Shown here one piece after another: positions 14,941 to 23,012 of a stretch of DNA of 30,672 nucleotides. Under the pieces are notes generated by a model. It was not told where the DNA came from. It was given only the letters and a program-made list of their open reading frames with translations, and did not search any database. The position numbers were made by a program, and so were the translations under genes. Origin of the DNA: Penumbrarchaeum sp964445525 (GTDB lineage: Archaea > Thermoplasmatota > Penumbrarchaeia > Penumbrarchaeales > Penumbrarchaeaceae); the NCBI GenBank assembly GCA_964445525.1, contig CAYULA010000043.1, forward strand, positions 1-30,672, in the 5' to 3' direction. The number at the start of each line of letters is the position of its first letter. Position 1 is the first letter of the stretch.

Positions 14941-14950
14941 ATTTATATAT
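14941..14950 (+). promoter_or_regulatory. TATA-like box of gyrB-gyrA
   Basis: ATTTATATAT is the only strong TATA-like box before gyrB. Transcription would begin near 14972, giving a leader of about 80 bases before the ATG at 15053. Confidence 0.6.
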
Positions 14951-15052
14951 CAGCCTTCTCTTCATCCATTGACGAATTTTGATGGGATGTACTGAAGGGC
15001 GTCTTTCAGAAAATTATGGATGACGTTTTTTTCATTTCCAGAGGCGGTCATC

Positions 15053-16984
15053 ATGGATGAAACTACCAATAATGTCCGAAAAGATCCAAAAGAGAATGGT
15101 TACGATTCCTCGACCATCGAGGTACTGGAGGGATTGGAGGGTGTCAGGATCAGACCGGCCATGTACATTGGTTCAACCGATTCAATGGGCCTCCATCATC
15201 TTGTTTACGAAGTTGTGGATAATTCCATCGACGAATCCATGGCAGGATACTGCAGCTTTATCGATGTTGCCATCCTTCCGGACGGATCCATCAGGGTTGA
15301 AGATGACGGCAGGGGAATACCCATAGATGAGCATCCTGTATACAAAGTTCCTGCCCTGGAAATCGTCATGACCCGTCTTCATGCAGGGGGGAAGTTCAAA
15401 AAGGATGCCTACAAGGTTTCCGGCGGCCTTCATGGAGTAGGTGTTTCGGTTGTTAACGCCCTCTCCGAGTGGTTGGAGGTTAGGGTGAAGAGGGACGGAA
15501 AGGTCCATTATCAGAGATATGAAAGGGGGAAGATTACTGAACCAATGAAAATCATTGGAGATATGGAAAACGACAGATCAGGCACAATAGTACACTTCAA
15601 ACCCGATCCCTCCATCTTCACGACACTGGAATATAAATTCGAGCTTCTTACCCACAGACTCAGGGAGCTCGCATTCCTTAATCAAGGAGTCAGGATCCGG
15701 TTGAAGGATGAGAAGTCCGGCGAGGAGGAAGAGTTCCATTTCGAGGGAGGCCTGGAATCATTTGTTGTCTATATCGATCGAAACAGAAATCCAATAATTG
15801 AACCCCCGATATGTCTTTCAGGGGAGAGAGAGGGAGTAAGTATAGAGGTATCCATGGAATGGACCGACGGTTACAGTGAAAATATATTCTCCTATGCCAA
15901 TAATATCAACACAACAGAAGGCGGAACTCATCTGTCAGGATTCAAGGGGGCCCTCACGAGGACCTTCAATGAATATGCCCGCAAAGAGGACCTGTTCAAG
16001 AAGGATCAGATCCTTCAGGGCGAAGATATCAGAGAAGGGTTGACCTGCGTACTATCTGTAAAGGTTCCAGAGCCCCAATTCGAGGGTCAGACCAAGACCA
16101 AATTGGGAAATTCGGAGGTTAGGGGATATGTGGAGAATTTCCTCAATGATAAACTCAGGGAATTCCTGGATGAACATCCCAGGATGGCCGAAAAGATCAT
16201 TCAGAAGGCCCTTCAGGCTTCACAGGCAAGGGAAGCCGCCAGAAAGGCCAGAGAATTGACCCGCAGAAAAGGCCTCCTGGAAGGTTCGGGGCTTCCGGGA
16301 AAACTTGCAGATTGCCAATCGCGGGATCCCCTGGTTTCTGAATTATACCTTGTGGAGGGTGATTCCGCAGGAGGTTCGGCCAAGCAGGGTAGAGACAGGT
16401 CCTTTCAAGCCATACTCCCGCTAAGGGGAAAGATACTGAATGTTGAGAAAACCAGACTTGACAAGATCCTATCCAATAATGAGATTAGGGCGATGATAAC
16501 CGCCTTGGGATGCGGTATAGGGGATGAATTCGATCTGGAATCTTTGAGATACCACAAGATTGTGATAATGACCGATGCCGATGTGGACGGGGCTCATATA
16601 AGGACCCTGCTCCTGACCTTCTTTTACAGATACATGCAGGAATTGGTCAATGGGGGCTATCTCTTCATAGCCCAGCCTCCCCTATACAAGATAAAGAAGG
16701 GAAAGAGGGAATTCTACTGCTTCACGGATCAGAAGAAGGATGAACTTGTTCAGGAACTGGGCCAGGGAGTCTCCTTACAGAGATACAAAGGTCTGGGAGA
16801 GATGAACCCATCACAATTATGGGAGACAACAATGGATCCTGATGCCAGAACCCTTCTCAAGGTTACTGTCGAAGATGCTGTCCAGGCTGATGAGATATTC
16901 ACGATACTTATGGGAGACCAGGTGCAACCCAGAAAGGAATTCATCGAGACCCATGCAAAGGAGGTGACCGAACTTGACATCTGA
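15053..16984 (+). CDS. gyrB: DNA gyrase subunit B
   Basis: This is the ATPase subunit of gyrase, which with GyrA introduces negative supercoils. From the ATG at 15053 it is 643 residues. The GHKL ATPase domain has VYEVVDNSIDESMAGY, VEDDGRGIP and GGLHGVGVSVVNALS. The transducer domain follows. The TOPRIM domain has YLVEGDSAGGSAKQG, PLRGKILNVEK and MTDADVDGAHIRTLLL. The C-terminus has RYKGLGEM. An in-frame ATG at 15020 would add 11 residues. The internal ATG is preferred because GAGG (15040-15043) is spaced correctly and the protein then begins with the usual acidic, variable lead. It lacks the large insert of some proteobacterial GyrB. It is of bacterial ancestry, as in other gyrase-bearing euryarchaea. 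Confidence 0.96.
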   Translation: MDETTNNVRKDPKENGYDSSTIEVLEGLEGVRIRPAMYIGSTDSMGLHHLVYEVVDNSIDESMAGYCSFIDVAILPDGSIRVEDDGRGIPIDEHPVYKVPALEIVMTRLHAGGKFKKDAYKVSGGLHGVGVSVVNALSEWLEVRVKRDGKVHYQRYERGKITEPMKIIGDMENDRSGTIVHFKPDPSIFTTLEYKFELLTHRLRELAFLNQGVRIRLKDEKSGEEEEFHFEGGLESFVVYIDRNRNPIIEPPICLSGEREGVSIEVSMEWTDGYSENIFSYANNINTTEGGTHLSGFKGALTRTFNEYARKEDLFKKDQILQGEDIREGLTCVLSVKVPEPQFEGQTKTKLGNSEVRGYVENFLNDKLREFLDEHPRMAEKIIQKALQASQAREAARKARELTRRKGLLEGSGLPGKLADCQSRDPLVSELYLVEGDSAGGSAKQGRDRSFQAILPLRGKILNVEKTRLDKILSNNEIRAMITALGCGIGDEFDLESLRYHKIVIMTDADVDGAHIRTLLLTFFYRYMQELVNGGYLFIAQPPLYKIKKGKREFYCFTDQKKDELVQELGQGVSLQRYKGLGEMNPSQLWETTMDPDARTLLKVTVEDAVQADEIFTILMGDQVQPRKEFIETHAKEVTELDI

Positions 16985-19595
16985 TGCCGAGGATGTGAAG
17001 GACAAGGAGAGGAAACATTCCAGGATAGAGGAGGGAGGAGTAATGGGAAGAGACCTGGTTATGGAGATGAGGAGCTCGTACCTCAATTATTCAATGTCCG
17101 TGATAGTTGGCAGAGCCCTCCCTGACGCAAGGGACGGTCTCAAGCCTGTTCACAGAAGGATCCTTCATGCCATGAACGAAGGGGGGTATACCGCTGGCCG
17201 TCCGTACAGGAAATCCGCCAGGATAGTGGGTGATGTGCTCGGCAAGTATCATCCCCACGGTGATTCCTCTGTTTATGATGCCATGGTCCGGATGGCCCAG
17301 CCATTCTCACTCAGGTATCCCATGATAGACGGTCAGGGCAACTTCGGTTCGGTGGATGGGGATTCCGCCGCGGCAATGAGATATACAGAATCAAGAACGG
17401 CTAAGCTTGCAATGGAGATGCTTTCCGACATCGAGAAGGAAACCGTGGAAATGGCAGATAATTATGATGGTTCGCTGAAGGAACCAACCGTTCTCCCGTC
17501 CAAATTGCCCAACCTGATGCTCAACGGTTCATCCGGGATAGCGGTCGGTATGGCAACCAATATTCCACCTCATAATCTTACCGAAGTGGTAAGCGGACTC
17601 AGACTTCTGTTGGAGGATCCGGAGATAGAGGTCCTGGATCTTATGGAGCATATCAAAGGCCCCGATTTCCCTACCGGTGGTACCATCTACGGAAGAAACG
17701 GTATTTATCAGGCCTATACCACCGGAAGAGGAAAGATCACGATTAGGGCCAAGGCGGAAATCGAGGACAGGGAAGGGGGAAGGCAGAGGATTGTCGTGAC
17801 CGAAATACCATATCAGGTCAACAAGGCCAACATGCTCCAGAAAATTGCCGAACTCGTGAAGGCCAAGGTTTTCGAAGGAATCTCCGACATAAGGGACGAG
17901 AGCGATAAAGAAGGATTGAGGGTTGTATTCGAGCTCAAGAGGGATGCGGTGGCAGAAGTTGTAATGAACAAGCTGTATGCCCATTCGGACCTTCAGGTTA
18001 CATTCGGCGTGATAAATCTGGCACTTGTGGACGGTCAGCCGAGGATACTGGATCTTAAAACCATGCTGAAGGTTTTTCTGGACCATCGAAGAGAAGTGAT
18101 AAGGAACCGGGTCGAATATGATCTCAGAAAAGCACAGGAAAGGCTGCACATTCTCGAGGGCCTCATCATTGCCCTGGACAATATAGACGAAGTGATCGCA
18201 CTTATCAGGTCCTCCAGGGATGCATCGGAGGCTCAAAGCGGCCTGATGGAGAGGTTCGGTCTCACCGATGTCCAGGCCAAAGCGATACTCGACATGAGAC
18301 TGCAGAAACTCACCTCCCTTGAAGGCACGGCCATCAAGGAAGAAGCAATGGCACTTAGGGAGACAATTGCCGATTACGAGGATATTCTGGCGAGAAAGGA
18401 GCGTGTGGACAGTATTATCTATGAGGATCTGGAATACATCCTTGAAAAATACGGTGATGAGAGAAGGACCGATATCGAAGAAGATGCGGAAGAGATCGAT
18501 ATAGAGGACCTCATTGTAAAACGCGACGTTGTCATAACCATCACCAATACCGGTTATGTTAAGAGACTCGACCTTGACACCTACAAGACCCAGAACCGAG
18601 GGGGAAAGGGTCTCAGAGGTATGGGGATGAAGGACGAGGATTATGTTGTTGACATGTTCGTTTGTTCCAGCCATGATTATATCCTGTTTTTCACTTCCCT
18701 GGGAAGGGTCTTCTGGGTGAAAGGATACGAGATACCCTCCGGATCCAGACAGGCAAGGGGAAAACCTTTCGTACATCTTCTCCCCAATCTTGAAGAGGGA
18801 GAGATCGTCAGATCGAACATTCACATCTCCGAATTCAGCACGGACCGCTTCCTGCTCTTTGCCACAAAGAAAGGCATAGTAAAGAGGACCTCCCTCGAGG
18901 CATATTCAAGGCCCAGGTCCACCGGGATAAAGGCCATACTCCTCAACGAGGGAGACGAACTCGTTGAAACTCAACTTTGTTCGGAGGAAAACGAGGCCGT
19001 CCTTGCCACAAAACTCGGTATGGCAAACAGATTCAAGATTTCCGATGTCAGGGCGATGGGCAGGGTGTCCACAGGCGTCAAGGGTATGCGGATGAAATAC
19101 GAAGATGACGAGGTTGTGTCCCTTGCGGTACTACCTCCTTCGGAAGATATTGAAGGGGAGGAAGAAAACGGCGAGGATGAGGATCTTGAACTTCCCGAAG
19201 ATGAGGAACAGATCGATGATACAAGCCCCAAGCTCATCACGATAACAGAAAGGGGATTCGGGAAAAGGGCCTCTGCCTGGAATTACAGATTGACCAGAAG
19301 AGGGTCTGCGGGAGTCATCAACATAAGAAGGGACCAGATGTCCGAAACCGGAAAAGTGATCAGAGTTATGGTTGAAAAACCCGACAGCGAGCTCCTTCTC
19401 ATGTCCCAGAAGGGAATGGTTATCAGAATGACAACATCCTGCATCAGGCTTGTGAACCGAGTTGCAAAGGGTGTTATCGTAATGAGATTGAGTGAAAACG
19501 ACCTTGTAAAGGCGGTTGCCATAATCCAGAAATTGAACGGTGATCTGGATATATCTGAAGAATGCGAAATCCCCGAAGAGGATGCCGCCGATTGA
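16974..19595 (+). CDS. gyrA: DNA gyrase subunit A
   Basis: This is the DNA cleavage-and-wrapping subunit of gyrase. The 873-residue product has YLNYSMSVIVGRALPDARDG (residues 36-55). The region HPHGDSSVYDAMVRMAQPFS keeps the Ser and Asp that fluoroquinolones contact. The catalytic Tyr is Y137 in AAMRYTESRT. The C-terminal beta-pinwheel carries a GyrA box, QNRGGKG (about 540-546), so it should wrap DNA as a true gyrase rather than topoisomerase IV. The TTG start at 16974 overlaps gyrB by 11 bases and has AAGGAGGTGA (16958-16967) before it. An ATG at 17043, after GGAGGGAGGAG, is an alternative that would drop 23 residues. An acidic insert lies near 723-750. Confidence 0.96.
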   Translation: MTSDAEDVKDKERKHSRIEEGGVMGRDLVMEMRSSYLNYSMSVIVGRALPDARDGLKPVHRRILHAMNEGGYTAGRPYRKSARIVGDVLGKYHPHGDSSVYDAMVRMAQPFSLRYPMIDGQGNFGSVDGDSAAAMRYTESRTAKLAMEMLSDIEKETVEMADNYDGSLKEPTVLPSKLPNLMLNGSSGIAVGMATNIPPHNLTEVVSGLRLLLEDPEIEVLDLMEHIKGPDFPTGGTIYGRNGIYQAYTTGRGKITIRAKAEIEDREGGRQRIVVTEIPYQVNKANMLQKIAELVKAKVFEGISDIRDESDKEGLRVVFELKRDAVAEVVMNKLYAHSDLQVTFGVINLALVDGQPRILDLKTMLKVFLDHRREVIRNRVEYDLRKAQERLHILEGLIIALDNIDEVIALIRSSRDASEAQSGLMERFGLTDVQAKAILDMRLQKLTSLEGTAIKEEAMALRETIADYEDILARKERVDSIIYEDLEYILEKYGDERRTDIEEDAEEIDIEDLIVKRDVVITITNTGYVKRLDLDTYKTQNRGGKGLRGMGMKDEDYVVDMFVCSSHDYILFFTSLGRVFWVKGYEIPSGSRQARGKPFVHLLPNLEEGEIVRSNIHISEFSTDRFLLFATKKGIVKRTSLEAYSRPRSTGIKAILLNEGDELVETQLCSEENEAVLATKLGMANRFKISDVRAMGRVSTGVKGMRMKYEDDEVVSLAVLPPSEDIEGEEENGEDEDLELPEDEEQIDDTSPKLITITERGFGKRASAWNYRLTRRGSAGVINIRRDQMSETGKVIRVMVEKPDSELLLMSQKGMVIRMTTSCIRLVNRVAKGVIVMRLSENDLVKAVAIIQKLNGDLDISEECEIPEEDAAD

Positions 19596-19601
19596 GAAAA
19601 A

Positions 19602-20003
19602 TCACTTCTTTATCAGGGAAACACCGCATTCGGGACAGAATTTCCACTCAGAATTAAGCGGATAACCACAAAGCGGGCAATGTCGTGATGGTCCTTTCGA
19701 TTGTCGTGCCGACGAAGCATCAGTCTTTGCCTCCTCCTTCAACCTCCTTTCAGCAAAGTATTGTGCCTCAAGGTCGGAAGCAGCCTTCTTCTTGTTGGAG
19801 TAGAGTCTTTCCCTCTCTTTTTTGAAATCGTAAGGACTGCTTACAGATTCCCTCTTGCTGGAAAGATTGTTCCCGCCGCAGTTGGGACAGAGCATACTGC
19901 CCCCGCAGCCGTACCTTTCACAGGCCTCCACTCCGAAGTTTCCACCGCAAATCTCACAGTACTGGTTCACGTACCGTTTGCAATCCTTGCAATAAGCAAC
20001 CAT
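19602..20003 (-). CDS. Multi-zinc-ribbon protein
   Basis: This is a 133-residue cytosolic protein of unknown function with 12 cysteines. The N-terminal block has CxxC pairs at C5/C8, C16/C19 and C39/C42, with C28 and C33 between them, enough for two zinc sites. A charged coiled-coil-like stretch (about 58-98) follows. The C-terminal zinc ribbon is HCPLCGYPLNSEWKFCPECG, with Cys at 109, 112, 123 and 126. Such proteins are common in archaea as adaptors in nucleic-acid or protein complexes, but no partner is evident. It converges on gyrA with a 6-bp gap and lies 47 bp downstream of the next minus-strand gene. Start ATG at 20003. Confidence 0.75.
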   Translation of the reverse strand: MVAYCKDCKRYVNQYCEICGGNFGVEACERYGCGGSMLCPNCGGNNLSSKRESVSSPYDFKKERERLYSNKKKAASDLEAQYFAERRLKEEAKTDASSARQSKGPSRHCPLCGYPLNSEWKFCPECGVSLIKK

Positions 20004-20050
20004 GGAATCACTTGAGTATCATTCACGGTCAAGATAAAAAAATGTTATGT

Positions 20051-20503
20051 TCATCTTGTCTTAACCTTGAATTCATCCCTCTTTTCGATAACTATCTTTT
20101 CAAAGTCGGGACCGAGGTCAAGGGCCAATTCTTCTATCTCGTCGATATTCCTTACGAACTGGGCCTTGGAATCCGTTTCCACAAGCTCGTAGAACTTCTT
20201 GTATTTCTTGTTGTGGTCCGCGTAATAGAGCCATCCTCCGATGGAGAAAATACCTCCCAAAACAAGTGTAGCCCAAGCCCATTGATCAAGATGGTCAACC
20301 AGGGGTATGGGGTAGCCTTTAAATGGCTCGGTATCGAAATACTCGAGAAGCTCCCAAAGTGACAGAAGTGCGACTATTGTTCCAAAAACCGCAACTAGAA
20401 AGAGCTTGCCTCTCTTGTTCTTCTGCCAGAACCTTTTCCAGGCCTTGCCAACGGAATTAAAGGGATTTGTCATTTCGGGTCCCTCCCCCTTATCGATATC
20501 CAT
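20051..20503 (-). CDS. Two-TM membrane protein of unknown function
   Basis: I do not recognise this 150-residue protein. It has a basic N-terminus (about 15-33, KAWKRFWQKNKRGK) and a first membrane helix LFLVAVFGTIVALLSLWELL (34-53). A short loop with aromatic and proline residues follows, then a second helix ATLVLGGIFSIGGWLYYA (about 78-95). The C-terminal tail is charged (KKYKKFYELVETDSKAQF onwards), and by the positive-inside rule both ends should face the cytoplasm. The ATG at 20503 is about 28 bp from a TATA-like GCATTAATAACC. An internal ATG at 20473 with a GGGGGAGGG upstream would shorten it by 10 residues. The neighbouring genes give no functional clue. Confidence 0.7.
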   Translation of the reverse strand: MDIDKGEGPEMTNPFNSVGKAWKRFWQKNKRGKLFLVAVFGTIVALLSLWELLEYFDTEPFKGYPIPLVDHLDQWAWATLVLGGIFSIGGWLYYADHNKKYKKFYELVETDSKAQFVRNIDEIEELALDLGPDFEKIVIEKRDEFKVKTR

Positions 20504-20810
20504 TATATTACATTTACCAGTGGGAGGTTATTAATGCCCATTTTTCCGGGAAATCGATATATACCAGCTGTATACATGGTAATCTGCCCTGGTTTTCGAA
20601 GACGGCGGTGATCGATGATCCGCCCTGGCAATACCGGGGTTACAAAAATCTACGGTGCTTTTAAGGGTCCCTCGCAGACCTATCAGACGTGACGTCGAGG
20701 AATGATGCGAAAACCAACCCAGGCATCGGACAGACCCCCCGGGAATGGGTCAGAATCCGGAGTGGGCATACCGCCCGTCAATGAAAGGGTTCGTTAATTC
20801 CCGGGGACAG
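20504..20810 (+). ncRNA. GC-rich 307-bp gap; candidate structured RNA
   Basis: This region has no convincing ORF, but it is visibly richer in G and C than other gaps here. A TATA-like CTTTTAAGG occurs at about 20658-20666. After it come consecutive short perfect stems: CCTCG/CGAGG (20670-20674 with 20696-20700), GATGC/GCATC (20704-20708 with 20723-20727), GACCC/GGGTC (about 20733-20751), and GGGC/GCCC (20764-20776). Before it, GGCGG/CCGCC (20604-20623) is a further stem. It does not match SRP RNA, RNase P RNA or rRNA as I know them. The strand is uncertain. Confidence 0.3.
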
Positions 20811-21233
20811 TCATTCTCCAATGACCGAGACGTAGACCTTTCTATCCCTGGAACTTCTGACATCCAGTTCGAGGAATATTATCTGTTGCCATGTACCCCT
20901 AATCAACTTGCCGTCCCTGACGGGCATTGTTATATCGGGTCCGATAAGGGAGGCCCTTACGTGTGAATGTCCGTTTCCGTCGTTCCAAGTTCTGTGGTGG
21001 GCATATTCAATATTCTTGGGTATGATCCTTTGGAGCATTGCCGGGAAATCCTCGAGAAGGCCGGGTTCGTATTCGATCACGGTTAATGCCGCCGTGGCTC
21101 CCGCAACCGAACAATTAACGATTCCTGTTTTGATTCCTGACCTGGACACTATGTCCTCGACCCTGTCCGTGATGTTTGGGATCTCCCCTTCCCCGTGGGT
21201 CTTGAAGGCAATCTCGCCTGAATGGACAGTCAT
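20811..21233 (-). CDS. UPF0047/YjbQ family protein
   Basis: This is a member of a widespread family of small trimeric proteins; some members show weak thiamin-phosphate synthase activity, and the true role is unclear. The 140-residue product has GEIPNITDRVEDIV near the start, then GIVNCSVAGATAALTVIE. The family signature HHRTWNDGNGHSHVRASL includes likely metal or phosphate ligands, and GTWQQIIFLELD comes before the end. The frame reads up to an ATG at 21263. That codon would lie about at or above the transcription start set by the TATA-like AAGTATTAATGC (about 21277-21289). The ATG at 21233, nine bases after AGGAG, is therefore chosen. The next gene upstream is a cupin. Confidence 0.9.
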   Translation of the reverse strand: MTVHSGEIAFKTHGEGEIPNITDRVEDIVSRSGIKTGIVNCSVAGATAALTVIEYEPGLLEDFPAMLQRIIPKNIEYAHHRTWNDGNGHSHVRASLIGPDITMPVRDGKLIRGTWQQIIFLELDVRSSRDRKVYVSVIGE

Positions 21234-21305
21234 GGACAGTTCTCCTAATTTTATGTATAACATTAATGGATGTAGGCATTAATACTTTTCAGGAGAGATG
21301 AGGAA

Positions 21306-21656
21306 TTATCTTAGATCTCCTGAATTGGGGATCATACAGATGAATACAAGTTCCTCTTTTCCCGTATTGCTGTAACCGTGTGCTTCATCCCCTGGTATGA
21401 ATAAAACATCACCCGGGCCTATACTCTTTTTTTCGTCCCTGGTGAAGGCTTCTCCATTACCACTGAGAATGTATATCTCGTGCTCCCAACCGTGATCGTG
21501 GAGATCTATACGCCCTCCCGGGGCGACCTTGAACCTCCTCATTGCGAAATTTGGAGCCCCGTCCTTTTTGGATGCCAGCCATTGAATTTGTGCACCTTCC
21601 ACGCCATCCATATGCACATCCTCGAGTTCCACGTCTTCTACATTTTTAACTATCAT
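21306..21656 (-). CDS. Single-domain cupin
   Basis: This is a small beta-barrel protein of 116 residues. The two cupin motifs are visible: motif 1, GRIDLHDHGWEHEIYILSG (about 48-66), keeps two His, a further His and a Glu as metal ligands. Motif 2, PGDVLFIPGDEAHGYSNTG (about 80-98), keeps the last His. Such proteins bind Mn, Fe, Zn or Ni and may be isomerases, dioxygenases or simple sensors; nothing here decides which. The ATG at 21656 lies inside the end of the preceding minus-strand gene (11-base overlap) and has AGGAG eight bases upstream, so the two genes form a translationally coupled pair. Confidence 0.85.
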   Translation of the reverse strand: MIVKNVEDVELEDVHMDGVEGAQIQWLASKKDGAPNFAMRRFKVAPGGRIDLHDHGWEHEIYILSGNGEAFTRDEKKSIGPGDVLFIPGDEAHGYSNTGKEELVFICMIPNSGDLR

Positions 21657-22398
21657 CTAAATTGCTCCTGGAGTTTTTTTCCAACCAGTTGATAACCACT
21701 TCCTCGGGCACTATTTTGTATGAGACGGCAACCGACATGGAGATCTCATCTCCCGGATCGGTGTAACTCAATAGTGCCGGTCTGCTCGAAACTATGTCAC
21801 CGGCTATGCATGTTACGTTGATAAAAAGTCCTGTGTTTCCGGGTTCCGCCCCTCCTTCCGGATTCCACTGCCAGTTTTCCCCGGATTCGTTCCCCTCCCT
21901 ATCAAGGAGAATTGGATTGTTCAAAATTTCAAGAATGACCCTGGTAGTTCCCATCTGAGATGTGGAACTCTGCCTGACTGTGCTGGTGGAGGTATCGTTT
22001 GTATTATTTCCACCAGTGGATATGCCTTTGTCCAGAAGAGGCTCCCCGATTATCGATAGAGTGAAGGTGTCTGGAGTATTGGTGTAAAACGGTCGTGTAG
22101 CCGGAGCCCTCTCATCATCGGACCAGGCTATCAGCACCTGCACTCCAGTAATCAGAACGAGGTCGGTGGTGTTTCCGGGTCTCCCTATGCTCCAGTATTT
22201 TGTCTGACCGTCTTCCACCATTATGTTTTCAGTCAGGAGGTCCTTGGTCTCCTCGCCGTATTCTTCGAGACCGGCAATTTCCATAGATGGAGCTTCCTCC
22301 TTGCCTCCGACAATCGCCACGATTACCAACGTGATGATAAAAAGCAGGGAAACCGAACCAGCGCCTATCATCAAACGTTTCTTGTCCTTCTTTCTCAA
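21646..22398 (-). CDS. Membrane-anchored extracytoplasmic protein of unknown function
   Basis: I do not recognise this family. The protein begins with basic residues (MRKKDKKRLMIG), followed by one hydrophobic helix (about 10-30, SVSLLFIITLVIVAIVGG), so it is probably anchored with the C-terminus outside. The outer part is beta-rich and has a Ser/Thr/Asn/Gly-rich loop (about 126-145) with several N-x-S/T sites typical of archaeal N-glycosylation. It ends in a predicted strand-helix (VSYKIVPEEVVINWLEK). The frame extends to a TTG at 22404, but that codon touches GGAGGT. The TTG at 22398, six bases after GGAGGT, is the better start. It overlaps the cupin gene. Confidence 0.65.
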   Translation of the reverse strand: MRKKDKKRLMIGAGSVSLLFIITLVIVAIVGGKEEAPSMEIAGLEEYGEETKDLLTENIMVEDGQTKYWSIGRPGNTTDLVLITGVQVLIAWSDDERAPATRPFYTNTPDTFTLSIIGEPLLDKGISTGGNNTNDTSTSTVRQSSTSQMGTTRVILEILNNPILLDREGNESGENWQWNPEGGAEPGNTGLFINVTCIAGDIVSSRPALLSYTDPGDEISMSVAVSYKIVPEEVVINWLEKNSRSNLDDS

Positions 22399-22555
22399 GG
22401 TCAAACCTCCATCCCGGACTGAGTTGATACTAACCGCGATGGTATATGACTGTATGACTTGTTGATTTTATAGTTTTGGTCCCTTGATGAAATTGCACAC
22501 CTATTGGGTAAATCTTTTCATAGGGATATGGAGTGATTTCTGAGATCGGCATATG

Positions 22556-22588
22556 GAAAAGAGAATCCCCCAATAAGAGGGATCCTCT
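22556..22588 (-). terminator. Hairpin terminator of the ribosomal-protein operon
   Basis: In the minus-strand RNA, AGAGGATCCC (from 22588 down) pairs with GGGATTCTCT over 10 bp with one G-U pair. The loop is nine bases, and TTT follows directly. The wobble forms only in the minus-strand RNA, which fits termination of the uS9 message 11 bp after its stop codon. Confidence 0.55.
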
Positions 22589-22598
22589 AACATGTTAA

Positions 22599-23000
22599 TC
22601 AACGATATGACTTCTGCCTCTTCTTTCTTGCACCGCGACCGAGAGGTTTCTTGGGGAGATGTCTTCTCGGATCATTGACAAGAAGGGCCCTATCATAGTG
22701 AAGGTAGCGATCCTTGAGCTCCTCATCATTGAAGAACTCCACAAGACCTCTTGCTATGGCGGTCCGAACCGAGTCTGCCTGACCCATGAAACCGCCCCCT
22801 TCCACTGTGACGTTTATATCGACCTTGTCCACCATTTCCCTCGCAAGTATGAGGGGCTCCATCATCTTCAATCTGGCAATCTCGGGGTCGATGAGCTCGA
22901 TGGGTTTGTGATTTACCCTCACCCTTCCCTTGCCTGATTTGACAACAGCCCTTGCAATGGCCGTCTTTCTCTTTCCGCTTGTGTTAACCAGCTTTCCCAT
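22599..23000 (-). CDS. rps9: Small-subunit ribosomal protein uS9
   Basis: uS9 binds 16S rRNA in the head of the small subunit, and its C-terminal tail reaches the P-site tRNA. The 133-residue product has NTSGKRKTAIARAVVKSGKG at the start, VTVEGGGFMGQADSVRTAIA in the middle, and the conserved basic end RRHLPKKPLGRGARKKRQKS followed by YR. Its length is normal for archaea. The ATG at 23000 has GGAGGT upstream, and the gene follows uL13 by 12 bp. In many archaea rpoN and rpoK follow this gene; here a hairpin terminator does. Confidence 0.97.
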   Translation of the reverse strand: MGKLVNTSGKRKTAIARAVVKSGKGRVRVNHKPIELIDPEIARLKMMEPLILAREMVDKVDINVTVEGGGFMGQADSVRTAIARGLVEFFNDEELKDRYLHYDRALLVNDPRRHLPKKPLGRGARKKRQKSYR

Positions 23001-23012
23001 TCACAAACCTCC

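Noticed and set aside
17529..18824. A 431-codon open frame on the minus strand
   Set aside because: It lies wholly antisense to gyrA, whose frame is certain; it has no family-like motifs and is a by-product of codon bias.
20770..20780. CCGCCCGTCA, as in the conserved 3' part of 16S rRNA
   Set aside because: The match is 10 bases only; the sequence around it does not follow 16S rRNA, so it is a chance match.
20641..20810. RNase P or SRP RNA in the GC-rich gap
   Set aside because: The universally conserved blocks of these RNAs could not be found on either strand, so only an unnamed RNA candidate is reported.
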